From a virus, in IMG/VR virus record IMGVR_UViG_3300001848_000312, positions 1 through 27,133 of that record: 27,133 bases of DNA; one strand, written 5' to 3'. Under the pieces are notes generated by a model. The model saw only the letters and a list, made by a program, of their open reading frames with translations, was not told where the DNA came from and made no database searches. This document shows, piece by piece, positions 6,331-17,400 of the stretch. The translations under genes and the position numbers were made by a program. Position 1 is the stretch's first letter. Each line of letters begins with the position of its first letter.

Positions 6331-8460
6331 ATGTTGAACGTTCAATCCTTGACCAACACAATGTCACGCATGACGTTGCCTCAGTTGCAACAGTATGCTG
6401 CACTGCACAAAGATGATCCATATGTGGTGTCTTTGGCGTTGTCAATCGCTAACCAGAAGAAACAGATGGGCGTAGCCAAAGCTGGTCAGGCAGGCATGAT
6501 GCCGCAGCCCAAAGTGGTGGATCAAGATATTTCAAATATCACAGCACCTCAACAGCCCGTGTTGCCAGAAGAAACAGGTATTGGTGCGCTCCCTGCACAG
6601 AACATGCAGGGTATGGGCATGGCCGCTGGCGGCATTGTGGCGTTTGATGACGGCGGTAGTACGACCGATAAGATGAGCTATCGTCAGTATGCAATCCAAC
6701 GCGCCAAACAACTGGGGTTGAATCCGCAACTGGTTGACAACATTTTTAAAACTGAATCCGGTTACGACCCCACCGCTAAATCAGGCACAGGCCCTGCGGG
6801 TATTGGACAGATTTCTAAATACCTTGCCAGAAGTATTTTTGGCCAGCGTAATGGCATCGACCCAAGCAAAGTGGGTAAGGAAGGCGACGATCGGTTTGAC
6901 CCGATCAAAAACATTAACACGTCGCTGGACTTCATGTCGCACCTGAATCAGAAGTACAAAGGCGACCCCACCAAAGTAGCTGTGGCTTATAACCAAGGCG
7001 AAACAGTGCTGGATAAGCACTTAAAAGAAAATGATGGTCAAGTTGTGCCTAAAGACCTGCCGTCCGAAGCACGCAAATACATTTCTAAAACGCTGACCAA
7101 TTTGATGCCTTTTGGCGCAGCCAATGCTGAAGAAATAAAAAAACCAGCACCAGCACCAGCACCAGCACCAGCACCAGCACCAGCACCAGCACCAGCAAAA
7201 CAAGGCGTAGCTGATTTAACAAGCAGTGATAATTACAGCGACCCCATGACAGGGTTTTCTCCAACACAAACAGCCGCCCCACAAACAACGGGACAGACTG
7301 CCAACGTCAGTCAAATCCCCGGAGGTGGTTACACAAATGCGCCTCCCGTTTATAAAGATACAAACACGTATTTTGGCGGTATTGCTGACGCGCTTAACAT
7401 TCCTCAAGAAACACAAAGAAATATTTCTAATACCTTAAATGCTTTGGGCGGATGGACTGCGCCTGTGGGAGGTCTTAACCGTGCTCGTTATGCTGCGGGT
7501 ATTACAAAAGGGCTTGAGCCAACAGCCGAAATGATTCAAAAAGCTGAACAGGCCGCACAAATTGCAAACACTCCTCGTTTGTTACCTCCTGCAAAAGCTG
7601 GATTAGAAGCTTTAAGCGAAGAAGCTGCGGCTACCCGCGCTGCTGCTGAAAATGCTCGTCGCATGCGCCAACTTGAAGAAGATCGTAAAGCCGCTATTGG
7701 TGCACAACAATCTGTAGAAGCCGCAACAAAAAGTGCAAACATTGCTCAAAAAACAGCTGAAGAAATTGCTGACGCTCAAAACGCCGCTAGATTAAATCAA
7801 GCAAAAATGACCGGTGCCGCCCAAGGTCTTGACATTATGCAAGCTGTTGATTCTGCAACAAGTCCGTCTGGTTTACCCACATTAAAAAATATACCAGCAG
7901 ACACCAGTGGTTTTGATACATCGGCATTTGAAAATTTAACTTTGCCAGAAACAAAAGAAGAACCCGCGCCTGTTGATGAAATGGGTAATGTCACAGGCCC
8001 TGCAAAAGGTGGCATAGACTGGAATGACATGATGATCAAGATGGGTCTTGGCATGATGGCGGGCAAATCTCCCCACGCCTTGACCAACGTCGGTGAAGCG
8101 GGTCTCCAAGCATTGCAACTCACAGCGGCTGAGAAGAAAGCAGCGTCTGAGCAAGCACTACACGAAGCTCAGGCTGAAATGGCAAGACAACACGGTATGT
8201 TGTTTGGTGCATTGCCAGCAATTAAAGCCGGACAGCTCAGCCAGAAAGACAGGATTGCAGCAGACGTAAATGCAGAAAAAGCATTCCAAACAATGCTTAA
8301 AGCAAATCCGTTTGCATATCAAACACCTGAGTCACAAATGATGTTGAGAAACCGACTTAAAGAAGCTGAGTATGACAGGGTGTTAAGCCGCAGTGGTGCT
8401 CAACCCGGAGCAGCGCCTGCTGCGCCAACAGGAGCGCCTAAATTCCTTGGTTTTGAGTAA
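6331..8460 (+). CDS. Internal virion protein with lytic transglycosylase (SLT) domain
   Basis: This 709-residue protein has an AAGGA ribosome site before its ATG. Residues about 97-110 hold the motif MAAGGIVAFDDGG. Residues about 115-250 form an SLT-type lytic transglycosylase domain: IFKTESGYDP with candidate catalytic Glu142, GPAGIGQIS, a DPIKNINTSLDFM helix, and VAVAYNQGE, matching the 'ES...G..G..Q......aYN.G' signature. Such domains cut peptidoglycan during genome entry. A (Pro-Ala)9 linker follows (7144-7197), then low-complexity sequence, an Ala/Glu-rich coiled coil (residues about 390-510) and a helical C-terminus. Comparable activity sits in gp16 of T7 and in ejection proteins of other podoviruses. 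Whether it is ejected with the DNA is inferred. Confidence 0.75.
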   Translation: MLNVQSLTNTMSRMTLPQLQQYAALHKDDPYVVSLALSIANQKKQMGVAKAGQAGMMPQPKVVDQDISNITAPQQPVLPEETGIGALPAQNMQGMGMAAGGIVAFDDGGSTTDKMSYRQYAIQRAKQLGLNPQLVDNIFKTESGYDPTAKSGTGPAGIGQISKYLARSIFGQRNGIDPSKVGKEGDDRFDPIKNINTSLDFMSHLNQKYKGDPTKVAVAYNQGETVLDKHLKENDGQVVPKDLPSEARKYISKTLTNLMPFGAANAEEIKKPAPAPAPAPAPAPAPAPAKQGVADLTSSDNYSDPMTGFSPTQTAAPQTTGQTANVSQIPGGGYTNAPPVYKDTNTYFGGIADALNIPQETQRNISNTLNALGGWTAPVGGLNRARYAAGITKGLEPTAEMIQKAEQAAQIANTPRLLPPAKAGLEALSEEAAATRAAAENARRMRQLEEDRKAAIGAQQSVEAATKSANIAQKTAEEIADAQNAARLNQAKMTGAAQGLDIMQAVDSATSPSGLPTLKNIPADTSGFDTSAFENLTLPETKEEPAPVDEMGNVTGPAKGGIDWNDMMIKMGLGMMAGKSPHALTNVGEAGLQALQLTAAEKKAASEQALHEAQAEMARQHGMLFGALPAIKAGQLSQKDRIAADVNAEKAFQTMLKANPFAYQTPESQMMLRNRLKEAEYDRVLSRSGAQPGAAPAAPTGAPKFLGFE
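7144..7197 (+). repeat. Hexanucleotide microsatellite (CCAGCA)9 encoding (Pro-Ala)9
   Basis: Nine perfect tandem copies of CCAGCA follow directly after the Lys-Lys end of the transglycosylase region, giving an in-frame Pro-Ala linker. Unit length is a multiple of three, so gain or loss by slippage keeps the frame and only changes linker length. Complete uniformity of the codons suggests recent expansion. Confidence 0.95.
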
Positions 8461-8469
8461 ACTACCGCC

Positions 8470-11400
8470 ATGCCAATAGCCCGCTTTGAATTTCCAGACG
8501 GACGCATCGGACGATTTGAAGTTCCAGAAGGAACCACGCCCGAACAAGCGCAAGCAATGATTGCTCAAAGTATTGGGCAAATGGACATCCCGCCAGAGCC
8601 GAAACCGCAAAGTGGTTTAATGGCGGCGGCTGGCTCGGCGTTTAGAGGCGGTGTTGGAGAAACGGCAGAAAGTCTGGGTGAGCTTACCGGCATTGAAGGA
8701 CTGACAAAATTTGGCAAACGCCAACAAGCCGCCGCCGCAAAAGCGTATGTGCCCACATCCGAAGCCGACATTGAAGCCGCATCAAAACGCGGGTTGTTCC
8801 CTGAGCTTGGCGCATACGCTACTCAATTTTTAGAACCCTACGTTCAAGGCGCTGCCGGTATTGCAGCACGCTACGGTGTGCCAACTTTGGCCAGCATGGC
8901 CGCGCCCGAGGCCGCACCTTTACTGGGAGCCGCCGCATTTGCAGCAACCAACGCCCCCATCCATATTGGTGAAGTGCTCAAGTACCAAAAGGAACAAGGG
9001 CTTCCAAGAGACGAAGAGTCCGCAATTGTGTACGGCTTGGCGCGTGCCGGAGTTGATTCGCTTTCTGGTGCAGTGTTGGCTGGGCCTATGCGCGGTGTCC
9101 TTGGCAAAACGGCTGTAGAACAAGCACAAGCTTTGGCGCCTAGAGTTGCCAGCGGTGAAATTTCTGCTGCTCAAGCGGCCACAATGGTCAGTGGCAGACT
9201 TAAAAACGTTGTGCAAGCTACGGCTCAAAATGCTGTTGTCGGTACAGGCATGATGACAGCGGACGAAGCACTTCTTCGTGCTTCCGCTGGACAAGATATT
9301 ACATCCCCTGAAGCCATCAAATCATACGAAGAACAAGCCAAAGGTGCAGTTGCGTTGGCTCCTATGTTTGGGCTGTTACACGGCTTTGGTCAACCGGAAG
9401 CTGCTAGAAAAATTTTGCGTGGCGCAGAAGCCAAAGCTCCAGTTTTAGAGGCGCCGCCAAGCGAAGCCGAAACTGTTCCCGAACCTACCCTGCGTGGTGA
9501 GCAACCGCCTGAAACAGCGGCAGGTACGCCAGAAGCAGAAACACTTAAAGAAGCCATTTCGCCAAAGAAAAAGGCGGCAATGGACAAACAGCTTGCCAAA
9601 GAACAGCAAGAGTACTTAAAGAAATACCAAGATTTAGCGGCGCAACGTGCAGCAGATCAGGCTGAGCGTGACCGTATTGCTGCACTATCGCCAGAAGAAT
9701 ACATGCTGGAACAAACAGGAGTTGTACCGGCAAGCATAAAACTACCCAAAGACATGATGCCTACACCTGTAGGCTTTCAACCATTAACGCAAATACAAGC
9801 TCAAGAAAAAGGCGCTTTTGATTACGCTGCGCAACAAGTTAAGTTGGCACAAGACAGACATTTCTTGCCCGCTTCTGGTAAAGCTGACAGGGATGCGGTT
9901 AAAACCTATGTGGACTACTTACTGGTTAACCCTGATTTAGCCAGACAGGTTGCTTTGTCTGATCAACCGATTATGGGGTTGAGCGCCCAGTTTAATCAGA
10001 ATGTAAAGAGTCTTTTGCTTAACGCGCTCAAATTACACGATACATCGGCCAAAGAAACCCAAGCGGCAGAACAAGAACGGCGTAGGGCTTTGTTTACGCA
10101 AAGCCCAGCAGAAGCCAACCAACAATTGTTGGCAGCGATGCAAGAAAGCCCTGACCTGCAAGCACAGCGGCGGGTTAGGGAAGAGCGCGAACGCCTTGAG
10201 AACATTCAACGGCAAAACAGACAAGCGCCCACACCTTACAGAGGTGAGCCAAAACTCATGGCTGAACGCCTAAAGACAACCATTCCAGAGTTGCCTGAAG
10301 GTGAAGAACCGCCTTTGATGCGTGAAGACGATCCGTTGCTTAACCAATTGGTTCAGGCTTTGCCGGGAGACAACGGTCGCATAGTGCCGGGGCAAATTTA
10401 CGAAGGCATGGGCGTTAGCCGTGGCAAACTAAAAGACTTGCAGTTGCAGTTGTCAATTGCGCGGATGACCAATAACAAGCTTGTGGCAGACCGGTTGCAA
10501 GCTGAGATCAATGACCAACGGCAAAGTCTAAAAGAACCGCGTGAGAGAGTTGGCACAGGTGAAAAATCAGCGGAGCTTGCTGGCACAGTTTTAGAAAACC
10601 GTGACAAACAAATTGAAGCAGACAAGTTTAGAGATGACCAACGGCTTATTCTGTTGGGAATGTTCAAGACTTTAAACACACGCAATCCATTAAACATAAA
10701 GCAAACCCGTAGAAGCGCAACGCTTAGTTTGCCGGGGGTGTTTGAAAAACGCATCAGCGATGCCAAAGACGCATTTGTTGAAGCACATCAAAAAGAAATT
10801 GAAGCACGGCGGGAAGTTTTTGGTTTGCCCCCTATGGCAGATTGGGAGCGCGCAGAAGCCCGTGCCAGAGCACTTGAGGCTTTAAACGAACTTGAACAAC
10901 GCTGGAACACTTTTGGTGCGCCTGTTGAGGCTGTGCAAGTTTTGCAGCAACAGGTACGGGACGCTACCAATGAAAACGTACTTAACGCTGCAAAACGGTT
11001 TAACAAAGAACAGCAAGAAACAACCGCAGAAAAACTTACCAAGCCACGCCAAAAGTACGTCAACTACAGAGGCGAGGAAGTAAGCGTTCCTGAAAAACCA
11101 GCGGCTCCACGGATTGGCGCTCCTGAGCAGTTAACACTTAGAGGTCGCCCAAACATTCCGTCAAACGAAAAGGCTGCGGCATTTAATTTTATTGATGCGG
11201 TGCTTGACCAGCTTGAGACCCGTGTTCGTGCAGTACCTACGGCTGAACGCAAAACTGTTGCCAAAGTTGGCAGCATGGAAGACATTGCCAAACTGTTTGA
11301 GACAACAACAGGAGAAGGCAGAACAGAAAAAATAGATCAAGCATCTATTGCGCTGTTAAATCGTTTGCGTGACCATTTAGAAACATCTACAGACCCAGAG

Positions 11401-14400
11401 TTTATTTCTCTTGCCCGTGAACAAGCACAGCGAATCATGGAAGGCAACTTGCCCGATCCAGTGGCTGTACGCGACCTTGATGAAATGATGAAAGGTCAGG
11501 AAGTATCGGGACGCAGCGCGGCTAAGCCGTTATCTGCTGAAGAAACAACCGCTGTTGCACGCGGTGAAAAGAAATACGAAGCTCAACCGCAACAAGAACT
11601 GTTTCCAGAAACTTCTGTTCAAGTTGCTCGTGCTACCCCAAGAAACTTTCAAAAGTTGTTGGACTCTAAAAATGTCCAAGGGATGCGAGAAGCTTTGGCA
11701 AAACAAAAAGAAGACAACCAAGCGGTGCTTGAGACAGTACGTAAGTACGTACCTTCTTTACAAAAAGCAATGCAAACCGCAACTGCATCGTTAAATAAAG
11801 CATTGGAAAAGAAAGAAACGCTTACCAAAGCTGCGGCTGAAGCAAGGAAAGAACCTGAATGGTATGCGCCTGCGGTTAGAAAAATTGTAGAACTGGAGTC
11901 TGCATTACAGTCTATCCCCCCACGTCTTGACTTGTTGCGTAGCATTCAGCGTTCTTTAAAAAATCTTAATGCTGAAGACAAAGCGTCGTTGTTGCAATTG
12001 ACAAAAGCGGCACTTGATGAAAAAACTTTAACAACAAAAGAACGTGCAGAATTTAACGAAATTATTCAAGCGTTGGCTAACCCTGACTCCTTTAACGCAG
12101 AAATAAACAAATTAAACGACATTGTTAAAAACGCTTCGGCAGTTGTTGATAACGCACGTAAAACCCTTGATGACTTGATGACCAAGTATCAGTCTGGTTC
12201 TCAAGCAGTTATGCGGCGCTCCATCCAAGAATCGGCAGATAAAGCAGGAAGAAAAGTTGAGCGTTTAACTCAAGAGATAGCCGACCTTAGAAAACAAATT
12301 GCGGCTGAAAGAGAAGCAAAAGAAGCCGAAGAAAAAGCAAAACTTGTTCCAAGTGAATTAGAAACACCAACAGAAGAATACGAAACTGCTGCACAACGCG
12401 GTCGTGAAGGTTTGGGTTTGCCCGGAGTCCGTGTTGAAAAAGACACAGCGCGCATGGCTCAGAACATGCACAAGATTCGTAGCGAAATTGGCAGCCTCAA
12501 CGAAGAATTGCGCAAAGCTGAAAAAGCGAATGACACTGAACGAATTGCTGAAACTAAAGCTAAGATTGATGATGCAGAAGCACGCTTGGCTTCTGTGTAC
12601 AGGGATGCACCGTTGTCCGTTAAAGAGTTGTTGACTCCAGAAGAAGAACGTGATGCTCGTGATGCCGCTGATAAAGTTGCGGCAAAGGATGCCGCTGCTG
12701 AAGCCAGACGCAGAAAACGCAAAGGTGAAGCTGCTCCCAAGCTGGTTCCAATAGAACAAACAGCATTACTTAAAGAAGTTCGCGGTTCAAAAGTCATTCA
12801 ACCGTACAAAACTGCTAGGGTTGCTGAAGTAGCACAAAAAGTAACTGACCGCCTTGTCAAACAAAAAACAGAACTGGCTGACATTCAACGCCGGATTGCG
12901 TATCTCAAGGACAACAACAAACATAAAGTGTCTGGCCGTTTGACCGACACGTTTAAAGACTTGCAGGGCAAAGAAACTTTGCTCAAAGAAAAACTTAAGA
13001 AAACTCAAACACTGCAAAACAAAATTGTTAGTGTTGAAAAAACTGCTGAAACACTGGCCAGCAAAGCGGCGCAAGAAGAAGCCCTGCGCAAATCTAAAGC
13101 TGCTGAAAAAGAATCAGAGCGTTTTGCCCGTGGTGTTGAAGTTGAAAGCCCTGACCTGACGCCAACCCAAATCCGGGCAATTGACGATAACGACATCACT
13201 GCTGCGTATGCAGACATTGCCAACGATGGTAGTAACAGCAAAATAAATCGCGTAGTAGCGCAGCGGCTGGCCGTGTTGTTGGATGAAACAGATATTGCCA
13301 TTCGTGATAAGTTAACTGACAAAGACGGTAAAGAAGTTTTGGGCATGGCTACAAGCCGTGTTATTGGCTTGAACCGTAATGGTGGTTTGTCTCAAGAAGT
13401 GTTGCTGCATGAAGGCGTACACGCTGCTACTGAGCGCATCATTCAGATGCCGGAAGACAAGCTAACAAAAACTCAGTTGGTTGCTAAACGTGAATTGCAG
13501 GCTTTGCATGCCGCAATAAAAAACGACCCCCGCATTACCAGCAAAACGGCAAAGGGAAGTCTGTCTGAGTTTGTAGCAGAAGTCATGTCTAACCGCAATT
13601 TGCAAGAACAGTTGCGGGAAAAAAGATGGAAGCTGTCCGACGCTTGGGAAGGTTTCAAGAGCATCATCTTGCGGATGCTTGGTATTGATCACCCAGAAAC
13701 GATGTTGGGCGCGGCGTTGCAATCGGTTGATGCACTTATGGTTCCATCAAGCGTTAGATTCGATATGCCAGAACGCCCCGTTAGCAGACGCTTGTCACAG
13801 AAAGACATTGCTGCACTGCATGACGGTAGTAACTCCATGCGGCAGTTTGCTGAGCAGTTTGGCAAAGACATCAAGATGAAAGACCGCACACCTGAAGATG
13901 TGGAGCGGATTGCCAAAAATTATTTGATTGACATGGTACATAATCCTGAAAAGTATGTTGCTGCACCATACACAGTGAGAGATTTAAAACGCAGGAATGC
14001 AGTGCTTACCAAAGAACAAGAAGAAGGACTTGCAAAAATAAAAACTCTTAAAGAACAGTTTGAAACAGATGCAGCTAAATATCGTGCTGGCGAACCCTAT
14101 GACGAAGATTCTGAATACTACAAAGAAATAACTAAACAGCTTGAAAAGCAAGAGCGTGAAATAAACATTCTTGAAACAAAGATGGGATCGCTAGATTATT
14201 TTACTGCTACCAGAATGTCTGATGGAAAACAGTACGATCCTGAAAACCCTTTGCATTACGTTGAAGCCGACGCAATTACGCTTGCTAATTTGCAAGCGCA
14301 GGGTAACGCATCTTTAAGGGATAAAGAAGCACGAAGAATTCGTGACAAACGCCAAGAAGATTTAGAAAGCCTTGTTGGTTTAATGTCATCCAATATGTCT

Positions 14401-17400
14401 TACACGTTGGCTGAAAATGCACTGGTGGCTAAAGCTGCTGCTAAGTACGCAGTAGTGTCTGACAAAAACGGTCGTTTGAAACTTGCCACAATTGAACCGA
14501 CCAATCGTCATAACGTCGCCGTTGTTAGCCTCGATGCTGCCGACGCTGTTATCCGTGAGCTTCGTGCTGGCAAAAACTTAAAAGAAGCATTCCTTGATGG
14601 TTTACAAGCCAGTGCCGATAAAGCAATAAAAGCAAATGAAGTTAAAGACGGTTGGCAGAAATTTAATCAAACTAAAAGAGAAGAAACAGAACAAGACTTA
14701 AAAAAGCTGTATACCGAAGAAGAATTTCACAATGCTTGGATGCAAACGGGCTATGATTTTGAAGATGATAATACGCTTATTGAGTACATGATTGCTGACG
14801 GATTATTACCAGACAGACGTGTAAAAAATTCAACTTTTGAAAAAGCAGCTATTAAATTAAACAAAGCGTGTGCTGGAACGTCTTGGTGTACAGGCACATC
14901 AGAAAATTACGCAAGAGATCATACTGCCAATGGAGATTTTTACATCTACTATAAACAAGGCCGCCCAGAAGTTGCGGTGCGTATGAACGGCCAAAATGAA
15001 ATTGGTGAGATTCGTGGCAATAATCCCGACCAAGCTTTGAACAAAGAACAACAGGAAATTGCTAAAAGTTTTTTACAAAACAGCAAATTTGATAAAGCTG
15101 ATAAATACTTAAACCAGTTTGAATTAAAACAAAAAGCAATTCAAGTTGCCAAAGGCGAAGCTGCTTTTACTCTTGAAGATTTGGTTAACATTAATCCGGT
15201 ACGCAACGGCAAAGTTGACGCAAGCCGTTTGTTAAATTTTAGATTGCTTGATGGTCAAGCGCGCAGAGAAGACCCGTCGGAAGCTGTTGATAAATTTTTT
15301 AATGACAAAATAACAAAAATAGTTGAAGACGCGTATGAAGATGGCCATTTTATTGGTGAAGACGTGCATGTTTGGCATAATGGTGTTGAACCATTTGAAC
15401 TTAATGGCAAAAAATACACCCCAAAACCAGACCAAATAAAAACGGCCTATACCTTAACTCTTACATCAGCCTCTGGAAAAACTGTTTTTTCAAATTTAGA
15501 AAATGTTAAAGCGGTAAGTGTGCTTGGAGGCAACATGTATAGAGTCGAAGCAACTTTACCAAAAGTAAAACATCTTGAACTCATCAAAACTTGGGGAGAG
15601 AGTGTTGACACTGCTGTATTAAAACTTGCTCCGGGTGCAACCGTAGACCTTATTAGAGAAGGCAATTATGACGAACCTTCCCACATAACCGTTAAAGGCG
15701 CTGAGTTTGTTAAAAGTTTTTCCGCAGGTGTTAAGCCCGAAGAAAAACTGTTTGTGAAGTTACCAGATGCAAAATATGTTGGAGAGCATAACGAAGACGT
15801 AACTGTGTATGCGCCCAAGCGTATTGCAGACAAACCACCCATAGAAGAATTGGTTGAGCGCTCGGCTGAAGAACCGCGCTACGCTCGTCGTGTGGCTGAG
15901 TACGCTCCAGAATTGGATAAAGCTGGCGCTTTGGCTGAAAGGTTGATTGATACTAAACGCCCGTTGACGGAAAAGCTTACGGCTGATGCGCTTGGTCGCG
16001 GTGCTTTGGAATTTGAAACCCGGATGGTTGACCAGTTTGCTCCTGTGGCAAAACTTACTCGCAAAATGGATAGCCTTAACGGCATGCAAATGATGCACTT
16101 TTTGCGTATGACCGGCCAGCGCATGAATTTGCTTGGCGCAACTGTTGGGTTTGGTGCGCCAGAACTGCGCAAAATAATCCGTCCTGACGGAAGAATGGAA
16201 TTTTTATATCAGGTTAAACCCGGTGCCAGCCTTGCTGAAGTAGCTGAAAAGTTAGCGCCTGCTAACGATTTGACTGGAAGCCCAGACGCAGCGGCAAACT
16301 TGTTTTCGTTGTACACAATTGCCGAACGTGCCAAATCTGTGGGGTTGAACAAACTTAACTACCGAGTCACACAGGCAGAACTGGATCAAGCCATGGCCCA
16401 AATAAAGGCCGTGCCAAATTTGGAAAACATCTTTAAGAATGCTGCCAGAAGCTACGAGAAATTCAACCGCAACATGGTGCAGTTTGGTGTGCAGACCGGC
16501 GTGTTCTCTCAAGAGCAAGCCAACAAAATGCTACAAAACGCCGATTACGTACCCTATTATAGGGAAAACACCGACGGCACTGTGTCTCTGATGATGGGCA
16601 ACGAACATATTGTCAGCATGGGCAACGTCAAAGACCAGCCCTACTTGCACGCGCTGGTTGGTGGAGACCAGCGTATTGCTGACTTTATGACCAGTTCAGT
16701 AAGAAACGCCAACATGATTTTGGACATGGGTTTGCGCAATCAAGCCACCAAGAGCGTTGCAAATGAATTGCAAAAAATTGGGCTGGCGCAGATCATCGAA
16801 GGCAAAACCCGCGCTGGTAGAGACATCGTTCAGTTCAAAGAAGACGGTAAAGATTACTTTGCTTTTATCAGGGACTCTGAAGATGTGCCTGCGGAGTTGT
16901 TGGTTAAGGGATTAGAAGGCATCCCCGTCCAGACCAGCGCTTTATTGCAAATGGCTGGCATGCCAAGCCGTTTGATACGCAACGCTTTCTTAGCCAACCC
17001 AATTTCTGCTGGCCGCACGCTCTTTAAAGACACCATGTCTTCTGTGATTGCCAGCGGTTCTGGGTTCAAAGGCATGTCAAAAGCGCTGCGTGATGTTGGC
17101 GATAATTTGATGGAGCTTAGAGGCATTACCGGCGGGGAAGTCTTTACTGGTTTGCCACAAGACATGTCTAACATTTTGAGACAAATTCAAACAGGCAAAC
17201 CGGGATGGGAATCTTTGTTGGCCAAAGCTTTTGTGATGCATGCCAAAGCCGACGCCACAACACGTCAACTGCGGTATGAAAACTATCGCAAACAAGGGTT
17301 GTCTGAAATGGAAGCCACGCATATGGCGCTGGAGTCCATGAACTTCACACGTCGTGGCATCTCTCCAAGCATCCATGTGCTAAACACGTTGCACCCGTTT

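Noticed and set aside
7021-7288. Minus-strand frames reading Cys-Trp or Val-Leu repeats
   Set aside because: They are the antisense translation of the CCAGCA repeat inside the transglycosylase-containing gene.
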